From the NCBI GenBank assembly GCA_041686915.1, contig JAWLDB010000079.1, positions 1 through 11,568 of the forward strand: DNA of 11,568 nt. Direction: 5' to 3'. The notes under the pieces were generated by a model. That model searched no databases and had not been told where the DNA came from. It saw nothing but the letters and a program-made list of their open reading frames with translations. Source of the DNA: JAWLDB01 sp041686915. Lineage in GTDB: Bacteria; Bacillota; UBA994; UBA5500. This document shows, one piece after another, positions 1 through 5,869 of this stretch. The position numbers and the translations under genes were made by a program. Positions within the stretch are counted from its first letter, which is position 1, and every line of letters starts with the position of its first letter.

Positions 1-1503
1 AGGTTTGGTAATCCAGTCCCAGGAAAGCATTGTACCGGAAAGCCCTGGTTCAGGCAGAGGTGAGTACTGGACTGGGCCACTAGGAATGCCGGATAACTGT
101 TCAGTCCAGGTTGCAGTATCTATCCGCCTGGTGAAAAGCTTCCCACTACCCCACCCATATACTATGTCACCTTGAGGTGAGACCCTGCAAACAGATAGCG
201 AGCCTACAGTGCCTTCTGATGGTGCCAGAATGTCGTTTCGCTGTTCACCGGTTGGGGAGTAAAGTGTGACCGTTTGTGGCATAGCTGCAAGCAGCATGCC
301 TTCAGGTGTCCAGGAAACCTCATGTACTTGTGCTTCGACAGAGGTCACTTCATGTGTAGCCAGATTCACAAGCTGAAGAAGACCTTCTCCTGCAAGGGCC
401 AGGGTGTTACCGTCAGGTGATAGTTCATGCACGGTAGGATTCCCTATAACCGAGTAAGAGTTGGTTTGCCGAAGTGAGCCATCATCTTCTAAACTAAGCT
501 GCACGATTGAAGTGCCATCTGTGCCAGAAAGTCTAGCGTACAAGCGCTTGCCGTCGGAGCTAAATGCAATAGGAACAGGTTTTCCAGACATGCCTGGATC
601 CGTAGTAGACCAAGTCCCAACATGAGAGCCAGTACGTGTATCTGTCATCTGAACAGCATAGGGCGCTGTTGCCTCGCCAGTTTCTATAGTATAGGCTACG
701 AAGTTGTTCTCTCCCGAGATGCTGACGGGAGTACCATAAACCTTCCCGGAATACAGGATGACAGGACTTCTAAAGCTGCTTCCATCAAAGCTGTACATGG
801 CTAGTCTGGCGGGTGATGACTGATTGGCTATGATTGCAGAACCTCCGTTGACCCAAGCTGCGGTGGTGGTTATATCAACATTATAACCACCGTAAGAAGT
901 GCCTTTATCAACATCGTAGACGCGAAAGCTGCCGCTCCAGTTGTATACGAAGCTCTTTCCATCAGGGTGCCAGGCTATGCTACTCGGAATGGAGGATAGG
1001 CCGTCAATTGCTAGTGTTTGGGGCAGCTGCAGCAGTGTATGAACATCTACTACTTTGCTTTGGGGAACCAATTCGCTAACGGTTTTGGTCTCGCGTCGCA
1101 GCAGCAACTTGCCATTAAAAGCGACTCCTTGGGACAGTGCCCTCAATCCGTCGAGTAGTGCACGGGCTTCCAAGCGAACTGCCTCTTTGTCCTCGCACGA
1201 TAGGACGGAGGATGAGCCCCTGATGGTCAGCTCCCTGAGATTCTGGAGCAAAGCAATGCTCTCGCCCAAGCCACTATCGGCTACCTGCAGCATGCTTACC
1301 TGATCCTGAATATTGCGTAACTGCATGCGGCTTCCTAGCGATCTGGATAGTAGTTTCATGGAGATGCCAAGGCCGGCAGAATCATCTGCGGCAGAGATAA
1401 TGCGTCTGCCTTGGGATATGCGGGCGGTGTGCTGTTGCCAGGCATTATAGGTTGAACGGTATGGTGCCAGGGAGAAGCCGCAATTAATACGGAATGACAG
1501 CAC
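1..1503 (-). CDS. Flagellin N-terminal domain fused to a beta-propeller-like region (partial, 3' end outside window)
   Basis: The frame runs without a stop from GTG at 1503-1501 to the left edge (501 codons visible). An AGGAGGG ribosome binding site sits about 7 bases before the GTG. Residues 3-137 are a clear flagellin D0/D1 N-terminal domain: FRIN near the start, RISQGRRIISAADDSAGLGI (about 28-47), the helix with SMLQVADSGLGE (about 70-81), the LRELTIRG segment (89-96), and FNGKLLL at 129-135. The AADDSAGL form points to flagellin rather than FlgL, which usually has RPSDDP. Residues about 150-170 resemble the flagellin segment before the variable region. From about 172 the sequence becomes repeated blades with WHPDGK (178-183), SSDGKRL (about 315-321), SPDGN (362-366), TPEG (399-402) and SPQGD (442-446), as in WD40/TolB-like propellers. 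In flagellins the middle is the surface-exposed variable part, so I infer a propeller displayed on a filament. A C-terminal flagellin domain is not visible and may lie past the edge. Cysteines at 9, 103 and 439 are unusual for a flagellin. Confidence 0.88.
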   Translation of the reverse strand, partial: MLSFRINCGFSLAPYRSTYNAWQQHTARISQGRRIISAADDSAGLGISMKLLSRSLGSRMQLRNIQDQVSMLQVADSGLGESIALLQNLRELTIRGSSSVLSCEDKEAVRLEARALLDGLRALSQGVAFNGKLLLRRETKTVSELVPQSKVVDVHTLLQLPQTLAIDGLSSIPSSIAWHPDGKSFVYNWSGSFRVYDVDKGTSYGGYNVDITTTAAWVNGGSAIIANQSSPARLAMYSFDGSSFRSPVILYSGKVYGTPVSISGENNFVAYTIETGEATAPYAVQMTDTRTGSHVGTWSTTDPGMSGKPVPIAFSSDGKRLYARLSGTDGTSIVQLSLEDDGSLRQTNSYSVIGNPTVHELSPDGNTLALAGEGLLQLVNLATHEVTSVEAQVHEVSWTPEGMLLAAMPQTVTLYSPTGEQRNDILAPSEGTVGSLSVCRVSPQGDIVYGWGSGKLFTRRIDTATWTEQLSGIPSGPVQYSPLPEPGLSGTMLSWDWITKP

Positions 1504-1542
1504 TGTTCAACCCTCCTGTCAACGGAAAATTAGACCAGTAAA

Positions 1543-1559
1543 CATTCCGTAAAGGAATG
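1543..1559. repeat. Short inverted repeat upstream of the flagellin-like gene
   Basis: CATTCC and GGAATG flank a 5-base loop (GTAAA) about 40 bases before the GTG of the minus-strand flagellin-like gene. It could be an operator or a leader hairpin. No convincing sigma-A or sigma-D promoter was found beside it, so its role is unknown. Confidence 0.4.
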
Positions 1560-1584
1560 AAAAACACCTGCCAGTGCGGCAGGT
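1560..1584 (-). terminator. Terminator-like hairpin reading toward the flagellin-like gene
   Basis: Read on the minus strand, ACCTGCC and GGCAGGT form a 7-bp stem around the loop GCACT, followed by G and five Ts. It lies 57 bases before the flagellin-like start and has the same direction. It either insulates the gene from read-through or acts as an attenuator if the promoter lies further upstream. Confidence 0.6.
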
Positions 1585-1603
1585 ATTTGAAAAGATTCTC
1601 CTG

Positions 1604-1658
1604 GTAGGGGTCGATGGGTCATCGACCCTGGGCGGGCGCATTATCAATGCGCCCCTAC
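1604..1658. repeat. Palindromic repeat, copy A (two hairpin modules)
   Basis: The copy begins GTAGGGG and ends CCCCTAC. Inside are a left hairpin (GGTCGATGGGTCATCGACC) and a right hairpin (GGGCGCATTATCAATGCGCCC). The left 25 bases recur exactly at 4023-4047. The region 1504-1843 contains no gene; repeats A to C fill much of it. Confidence 0.85.
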
Positions 1659-1680
1659 CTAAATTGTGGCATGCTTGTTT

Positions 1681-1734
1681 GTGGGGTCGACGGCCGGCGA
1701 CCCTGGGGTGGGCGCATTACCAATGCGCCCCTAC
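1681..1734. repeat. Palindromic repeat, copy B
   Basis: Same two-module layout as copy A: GTGGGGTCGACGGCCGGCGACC, here diverged in the left loop, then GGCGCATTACCAATGCGCC and the end CCCCTAC. Copies A and B are each followed by a short spacer and GTGGCATGC (1666-1674 and 1742-1750), so the block looks like an imperfect tandem duplication with a period of about 76 bases. Confidence 0.8.
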
Positions 1735-1755
1735 CGGAAACGTGGCATGCATGAT

Positions 1756-1779
1756 GTAGGGGTCGATGGCTCATCGACC
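1756..1779. repeat. Palindromic repeat, half copy C (left module only)
   Basis: GTAGGGGTCGAT, a short loop and ATCGACC form the left hairpin of copies A and B. The right module is absent, and the sequence changes to the ylmH upstream region directly after it. Confidence 0.75.
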
Positions 1780-1843
1780 GGCATGAACAAGAGGATAGGA
1801 CTATATGCATGTGGAATTCTTTCTCCCTGTAAGGAGTGGTCTT

Positions 1844-2623
1844 ATGAAACGACGCGACGTACTAGATCGGTTACCAGAAAAGCAACGCATGCTGGTTGCG
1901 TCCGCCTGGGACAAGGCGGAGCGGGCGGGGCGCAACTGGAGCGTGGAATATACTCAGTTCTTGGACCCGGGTGAGCGGTTGGTGCTGGAAGAGCACAGCT
2001 ACCTCTGGGAGGTCGGTATGGCCAACTGCGGAGGCTATGACGGGGCTGAGCGGGAGGTTGTGGCCTTCTACCCGGGTGAGGATGACCCAACACCTGAGTA
2101 TTATCCATTGGCTGCAGTACAGGTCAGTGGTAACTTTCAGTTTGCATCGGTGACACATCGGGACTATATGGGCTCGTTGTTATCGCTTGGCCTGAAACGC
2201 GAGCTGTTTGGGGACATCCTGGTGCAGCCCGAAGGGTGCCAGGTAATTCTACATGCCTCGGCTCTGAACTGGGTGTTGGCGAACTGGCAGTCGGTGGGCC
2301 GGGTGACGGTACAGGTAAGTGAGATCGCACTATCGGAGGTGCAGGCTCCCGAGCGGGAGGTGCAGGAGCGTGTATCCACCGTTTCTACCCTGCGTTTGGA
2401 CGCTGTGACCGCGGCTGCCTACGGCATCTCACGCAGCAAGGCTGCTGACCTGATTCGCGCTGGCAAGATGAAGCTGAACTATCGACCGGAGCAGCGGGTG
2501 GACTGCCTGGTAGAGCAGGGGGCTATGCTGTCACTCAGTGGACATGGCCGCGCTGAGCTGCAGGAAGTGGGTGGCGTGAGCCGCAGCGGGCGCACACATA
2601 TAAAAGTTGCCAGATGGCGATGA
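1844..2623 (+). CDS. ylmH: YlmH-like S4-domain RNA-binding protein
   Basis: The 259-residue product matches the usual length of YlmH (Bacillus subtilis protein about 257 residues). The family binds ribosomal RNA or the large subunit through a C-terminal S4 domain and has been linked to ribosome quality control and, by its usual gene neighbourhood, to cell division. Seen here: the family segment HRDYMGSLLSLGLKRELFGD (about 105-124) and an S4 domain from about 182 to 240 with YGISRSKAADLIRAGKMKLN (193-212). The start at 1844 is preferred over an in-frame ATG at 1805 because AAGGAG (1831-1836) is 7 bases before it and the resulting length fits. The gene is not next to sepF, ylmG or divIVA, its common partners; an M20 amidohydrolase follows after an 88-base gap. 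It lies just after the repeat block, and no clear promoter was found. Confidence 0.9.
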   Translation: MKRRDVLDRLPEKQRMLVASAWDKAERAGRNWSVEYTQFLDPGERLVLEEHSYLWEVGMANCGGYDGAEREVVAFYPGEDDPTPEYYPLAAVQVSGNFQFASVTHRDYMGSLLSLGLKRELFGDILVQPEGCQVILHASALNWVLANWQSVGRVTVQVSEIALSEVQAPEREVQERVSTVSTLRLDAVTAAAYGISRSKAADLIRAGKMKLNYRPEQRVDCLVEQGAMLSLSGHGRAELQEVGGVSRSGRTHIKVARWR

Positions 2624-2651
2624 TGCAGGAATAGTGAAGCAATAAGGGGAA

Positions 2652-2669
2652 TATTCCGGATATGGAATA
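2652..2669. repeat. Small inverted repeat between ylmH and the M20 gene
   Basis: TATTCC and GGAATA flank GGATAT. There is no T-run after it, so it is not a convincing terminator. It may be chance or a weak RNA hairpin in the 88-base gap. Confidence 0.3.
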
Positions 2670-2711
2670 AGGGAGCTTATGCCCCGTTAGAGAGAATGGG
2701 AGGGTTATTTG

Positions 2712-4019
2712 TTGAACAAGCAGCAAATGAAGGAAAAGCTGTGTGCTGCCATTGATGCGCGTCGTGCCCAGATTATTGGGATAGGCCGCGAAATCTTCCA
2801 ACACCCGGAGTTAGGGTACAAGGAGTTCAGGGCTGCTGAACTGGTTAAGAAGACATTCACCGAACTCGGCCTGGAATATCGCGATGAGATCGGCATCACT
2901 GGTGTGCGCGCAGAAATGAAGGGCAAGGATAGCAAGGTGAAGGTTGCTGTTATGGGCGAGCTGGACGCAGTTGTCTGCCCTGAGCATCCGCATGCTGATC
3001 CGCAGACTGGCGCAGCCCACTCTTGCGGCCACAATGCCCAGGTCGCAGGTATGCTAGGCGTTGCGATGGCTTTGAAGGATACAGGATTAATGAACGAGCT
3101 GGCTGGCGACATAGCCTTTATGGCAGTCCCGGCTGAAGAGTATGTGGAGATTGAATACAGGCAAAAGCTGCGTGAAGAGGGCAAGATACAGTTCCTCGGT
3201 GGTAAGCAGGAGTTCATCGCTCTGGGCGAGATGGACGACATCGATGTAACGATGATGTTCCACAGCAGCGGTGGCGACAAGAAGATGGTAGTCGGCGGTA
3301 CCAGCAACGGCTTCGTTGGCAAGCTCGTTAAATACCACGGCGTAGAAGCTCATGCCGGCGGTGCTCCGCATAACGGCGTAAATGCCTTGAATGCCGCTAT
3401 GATGGGACTTATGGGCATCCACGCTCAACGCGAGACATTCCGTGACCAAGACCATATCCGTGTCCACCCAATTATTACCAAGGGTGGCGATCTGGTAAAT
3501 ATCATTCCGGCAGACGTCAGGATGGAGACCTACGTGCGTGGTGCTAACATGGATGCGATCCTGGATGCCAGCACTAAGGTTGACCGGGCGCTGAAGGCCG
3601 GCGCTATGTCCGTTGGAGCCGAGGTGGAAATCGTCCAGATTCCAGGCTATCTGCCGCGCCTCAATCAAGAGACATTGACCGAGATCTTCCGCGCCAATGC
3701 AGCAGAGTTGGTGGGCGAAGAGTGGGTAGGCGAAGGTGGACACGGTACTGGGTCCAGTGACATCGGCGATGTCAGCATGCTCATGCCGACCATCCATCCG
3801 TATGTTGGCGGCATCACTGGCCGCGGCCACGCCAAGGACTTCATGATTGAGGATGAGGACCTGGCCTACATTAAGGCAGCCAAGCTGATGGCTATGAGCC
3901 TGGTTGACTTGCTGGCAGACGACGCTGCCAAGGCAATGGAAGCCAAGCAGAAGTTCCAGCCGGTCTACACCAAGGAGAGCTACCTGAAGATGTGGGAAGA
4001 CCTGTTCGCAGGAGAATAA
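2712..4019 (+). CDS. M20-family metal-dependent amidohydrolase (Acy1L2/AbgB-like)
   Basis: This is a cytosolic zinc-type hydrolase of the M20D group, which cleaves amide bonds of N-acyl or aminobenzoyl amino acids and some dipeptides; the substrate cannot be read from sequence. With TTG at 2712 the protein has 435 residues. Motifs in order: REIFQHPELGYKEF (26-39), GELDAV (82-87), metal-binding SCGHNA (104-109, C105 and H107), catalytic PAEE (140-143), dimerisation-lid HAGGAPHNGVNA (214-225), and the C-terminal ligand GRGHAKDF (370-377, H373). The CGHN form, rather than CGHD, fits the Acy1L2/AbgB branch. All expected ligands are present and there is no signal peptide. TTG 2709 and TTG 2712 are both possible; 2712 gives better spacing (about 8) from GGAGG at 2699-2703. 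It is followed at once by a repeat module and a terminator. Confidence 0.88.
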   Translation: MNKQQMKEKLCAAIDARRAQIIGIGREIFQHPELGYKEFRAAELVKKTFTELGLEYRDEIGITGVRAEMKGKDSKVKVAVMGELDAVVCPEHPHADPQTGAAHSCGHNAQVAGMLGVAMALKDTGLMNELAGDIAFMAVPAEEYVEIEYRQKLREEGKIQFLGGKQEFIALGEMDDIDVTMMFHSSGGDKKMVVGGTSNGFVGKLVKYHGVEAHAGGAPHNGVNALNAAMMGLMGIHAQRETFRDQDHIRVHPIITKGGDLVNIIPADVRMETYVRGANMDAILDASTKVDRALKAGAMSVGAEVEIVQIPGYLPRLNQETLTEIFRANAAELVGEEWVGEGGHGTGSSDIGDVSMLMPTIHPYVGGITGRGHAKDFMIEDEDLAYIKAAKLMAMSLVDLLADDAAKAMEAKQKFQPVYTKESYLKMWEDLFAGE

Positions 4020-4022
4020 ATT

Positions 4023-4047
4023 GTAGGGGTCGATGGGTCATCGACCC
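4023..4047. repeat. Palindromic repeat module, copy D (left module)
   Basis: The 25 bases are identical to the left module of copy A (1604-1628): GTAGGGG, then a hairpin with GGTCGAT and ATCGACC arms. It starts 3 bases after the M20 stop codon. Here the right-hand module is a different GC-rich hairpin that also looks like a terminator. Confidence 0.85.
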
Positions 4048-4051
4048 GATT

Positions 4052-4079
4052 GGGCGGGGGATAACCCCGCCCTCTTTAT
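4052..4079 (+). terminator. Terminator after the M20 gene
   Basis: GGGCGGGG (4052-4059) and CCCCGCCC (4065-4072) form an 8-bp stem around GATAA, followed by TCTTTATT. It probably ends the ylmH-M20 transcript. The hairpin sits where the right module of the repeat family would be, so repeat and terminator may be the same element. Confidence 0.75.
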
Positions 4080-4160
4080 TTCGCTACGGTTCGACAGGAA
4101 AATCATGGCCCGCTGGAGAACGTTTACTGCAGCAATAATTAGACTTTGGGGGTGGGCTGG

Positions 4161-5018
4161 TTGTTAAAGGTAGCGATAGTCGGTGGTGGTAGGGGTGGCT
4201 ACGCCGTGTTGCAGGCTCTGGCGCATATGAACAACGTAAAGGTGGTAGGGGTGGCGGACGTTCGTCCGGATGCCCTGGCTTTTGATCTGGCGCGTAAACT
4301 AGGTGTAGAAACCACATTGGATACAGACCATTTGGTGCAGCGCCCGGATGTGCAGGTAATCTTTGAGGTCACCGGACGCCGGGAGCTGCTGGACCATGTC
4401 ATGTCGATCAAGCCTGCAACCACCCAGGTGATTGGTGCAGAGGCGGCTAGTGTAATGATGGAAATCATAGAATCGCGTGAGCACTTGATGGAGACTATGG
4501 CAGCGCGGGCTCAGGAGCTCGAAGCGATGACGACCCAGGCGGCTGTGACTGGGGAACGCATCACGCAGGCGCTGGATAAACTGCAGTCAAGCGCCAATCA
4601 GCTGGCAGCTGCTGGGCAGAACTTGTCAGCAGCTGCTGCCCAGACCGAGAACTCATTGGGCGAGGTAGATGAGGTGCTCGGGTTTATTCGGCAGGTAGCC
4701 AACAAGACCAGGATGATCGGCCTGAATGCCGCCATCGAAGCGGCCCGGGTAGGCGAGGCAGGCCGTGGTTTCGCTGTCGTTGCTGGCGAAGTGCGGAAGC
4801 TGGCTCAGACCAGCAATGAGTCGGCTGAGAACATCAGCAAATCACTTGGGCAGACGATGACTGCTGTGAAGGAAATCCTGCAGGGCATAATCTTGGCAGA
4901 TAGCGTGGCGCAGGATCAAGTAACTGCTTCATCCGAGGTGCATGCTGCGTTGCAGGAACTAACGGTGATGGTCAATCAATTGAGAGCCACTGCACAGCAA
5001 CTTGCACGAGTAAAATAG
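4161..5018 (+). CDS. Soluble chemoreceptor: Rossmann NAD(P)-binding-like domain fused to MCP signalling hairpin
   Basis: The product (285 residues from TTG 4161) has no membrane segment, so it should be a cytosolic receptor signalling through CheA/CheW to the flagellar motor. Residues 1-100 resemble an oxidoreductase-type Rossmann fold: LKVAIVGGGRGG (2-13) has the GxGxxG dinucleotide loop, and VVGVADVRPDALAFDLARKLG (28-48) gives strand 2 and helix. No catalytic domain follows. Residues about 105-285 are a short MCP coiled-coil hairpin; the conserved tip runs from QVANKTRMIGLNAAIEAARV (178-197) through GEAGRGFAVVAGEVRKLAQT (198-217). The cytoplasmic arms are much shorter than in classical MCPs, and no C-terminal CheR-tether pentapeptide is seen. 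I infer sensing of NAD(P)(H) or a related ligand. The start is uncertain: TTG 4146 and GTG 4152 are in frame, but 4161 fits the fold start and the GGGGGTGGG purine-rich stretch before it. Confidence 0.85.
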   Translation: MLKVAIVGGGRGGYAVLQALAHMNNVKVVGVADVRPDALAFDLARKLGVETTLDTDHLVQRPDVQVIFEVTGRRELLDHVMSIKPATTQVIGAEAASVMMEIIESREHLMETMAARAQELEAMTTQAAVTGERITQALDKLQSSANQLAAAGQNLSAAAAQTENSLGEVDEVLGFIRQVANKTRMIGLNAAIEAARVGEAGRGFAVVAGEVRKLAQTSNESAENISKSLGQTMTAVKEILQGIILADSVAQDQVTASSEVHAALQELTVMVNQLRATAQQLARVK

Positions 5019-5024
5019 TTCAAC

Positions 5025-5048
5025 GCCAAAGATATTGGCAGCTGTTTT
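5025..5048 (+). terminator. Weak terminator candidate after the chemoreceptor gene
   Basis: GCCAA and TTGGC form a 5-bp stem around AGATA, followed a few bases later by five Ts (5044-5048). The stem is short, so this is only a candidate. Confidence 0.3.
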
Positions 5049-5064
5049 TGGGCTAAAGCCACTG

Positions 5065-5094
5065 TTGGTTAGCGGTCATACCACTCCCTATAAT
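5065..5094 (+). promoter_or_regulatory. Sigma-A-type promoter for the CxxCxxCC protein gene
   Basis: A perfect TATAAT (5089-5094) is preceded by TTGGTT (5065-5070) with an 18-base spacer. It lies 34 bases before the GTG start at 5128, giving a short leader that carries the GGGGAGAGG ribosome binding site. Confidence 0.55.
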
Positions 5095-5127
5095 AGGCTT
5101 TAGGAGTCTGCTTGGGGAGAGGATAAT

Positions 5128-5757
5128 GTGCGTGTCGTCGCATCTTCCGTACAGTTGCAGCAAGGCTTGGGCTTGGATTTAAGTATCATCGATGAAAACG
5201 CTACAGTGGAGGACCTGGTGCTGGCGATGCAGGCTGCCAGCGACGACGCTAACCTGCAAAAGGAGCTGCGCTGCTTTCCTGAGAAGCAGCCAAACGGCAC
5301 CTGTTTTGGATGCACTTACTGCTGCCAGAGGTTTGGCATCTATCTCTCCCGCATTGATGTGGTGCGACTGGCTCATGCCGAAGAGGTGACCCAGGAAGAG
5401 TTCATGGCCTATTGCACGTCCTATGAGCCGTGGAAGCTGGATAGGGTGCGTTTGGCCAACCCCGACCTGTATTGCTTGCGCGAGGACGGGCAGGGTTGCG
5501 GAAAATATGACGCCAGGCCGCTAGTCTGCCGACTGTACATCTGTTGCCCTCATACTGCAGAGGCGAAGGCCTTGATTGGCGAAGTCAACCGGCTGGCAGA
5601 AGAGGACCTGGTGAATTGGCGAACGGGTAAGATGGATGAAAGCAATCCCTTCAGCGGCAAGTTCACGTATGAACAGATACCTTTGCGTGACTGCTTGAGC
5701 CCTGAACTCTGGCAGTTGCTGTTTAAGCCAGAGCACCGTTTCCGCCCCGTTGCTTAA
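5128..5757 (+). CDS. YkgJ-family CxxCxxCC metal-binding protein
   Basis: The 209-residue protein contains the family signature C59-x2-C62-x2-C65-C66 (CFGCTYCC) and a second cysteine cluster with GCGKYDARPLVCRLYICC (123-140). The pattern places it in the YkgJ/UPF0153 group, thought to hold zinc or an iron-sulfur cluster; the reaction, if any, is unknown. It has 11 cysteines in residues 49-140 and more after that, suggesting an oxygen-sensitive cytosolic protein. The first 48 residues lack cysteines. GTG 5128 is chosen because GGGGAGAGG (5114-5122) precedes it closely; an ATG at 5126 is in another frame. Its own promoter lies upstream and a strong terminator follows at 5773, so it is probably a single-gene unit. 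Confidence 0.85.
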   Translation: MRVVASSVQLQQGLGLDLSIIDENATVEDLVLAMQAASDDANLQKELRCFPEKQPNGTCFGCTYCCQRFGIYLSRIDVVRLAHAEEVTQEEFMAYCTSYEPWKLDRVRLANPDLYCLREDGQGCGKYDARPLVCRLYICCPHTAEAKALIGEVNRLAEEDLVNWRTGKMDESNPFSGKFTYEQIPLRDCLSPELWQLLFKPEHRFRPVA

Positions 5758-5772
5758 GAGTATAAGACCATC

Positions 5773-5799
5773 ATCCCAGGCCTTTCAGCCTGGGATTTT
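5773..5799 (+). terminator. Strong terminator between the CxxCxxCC gene and ytpB
   Basis: ATCCCAGGC (5773-5781) and GCCTGGGAT (5788-5796) pair perfectly around CTTTCA and run into TTTT (5796-5799), followed by GCTT. It lies inside the longest possible ytpB frame (TTG 5750), which argues that translation of ytpB begins downstream, at 5870. Confidence 0.8.
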
Positions 5800-5869
5800 G
5801 CTTATAAAGCAGCCGTTGCGGGGCATACTGGCTAACGCATACTTATTCGACAACAAGGGAGATGGGCTA

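Noticed and set aside
622..1303. Plus-strand small open frames (622-804 and 1055-1303)
   Set aside because: They are opposite-strand shadows of the continuous minus-strand flagellin-like gene, whose domain matches are clear.
1..1503. FlgL (hook-filament junction protein) instead of flagellin for the N-terminal domain
   Set aside because: The AADDSAGLGIS segment and the following helices match flagellin; FlgL proteins usually carry a proline-rich RPSDDP form there.
1604..1779. CRISPR-like array
   Set aside because: The repeated units are palindromic two-hairpin elements with diverged sequence and no unique spacers of constant length, and no cas gene is visible.
1666..1974. 102-residue plus-strand open frame
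   Set aside because: Its first part is translated repeat sequence and its second part overlaps ylmH in another frame; no ribosome binding site or family resemblance.
2705..3830. Minus-strand frames of 205 and 247 residues
   Set aside because: They lie fully opposite the M20 gene, whose metal ligands and motifs are all conserved; the minus-strand translations show no family features.
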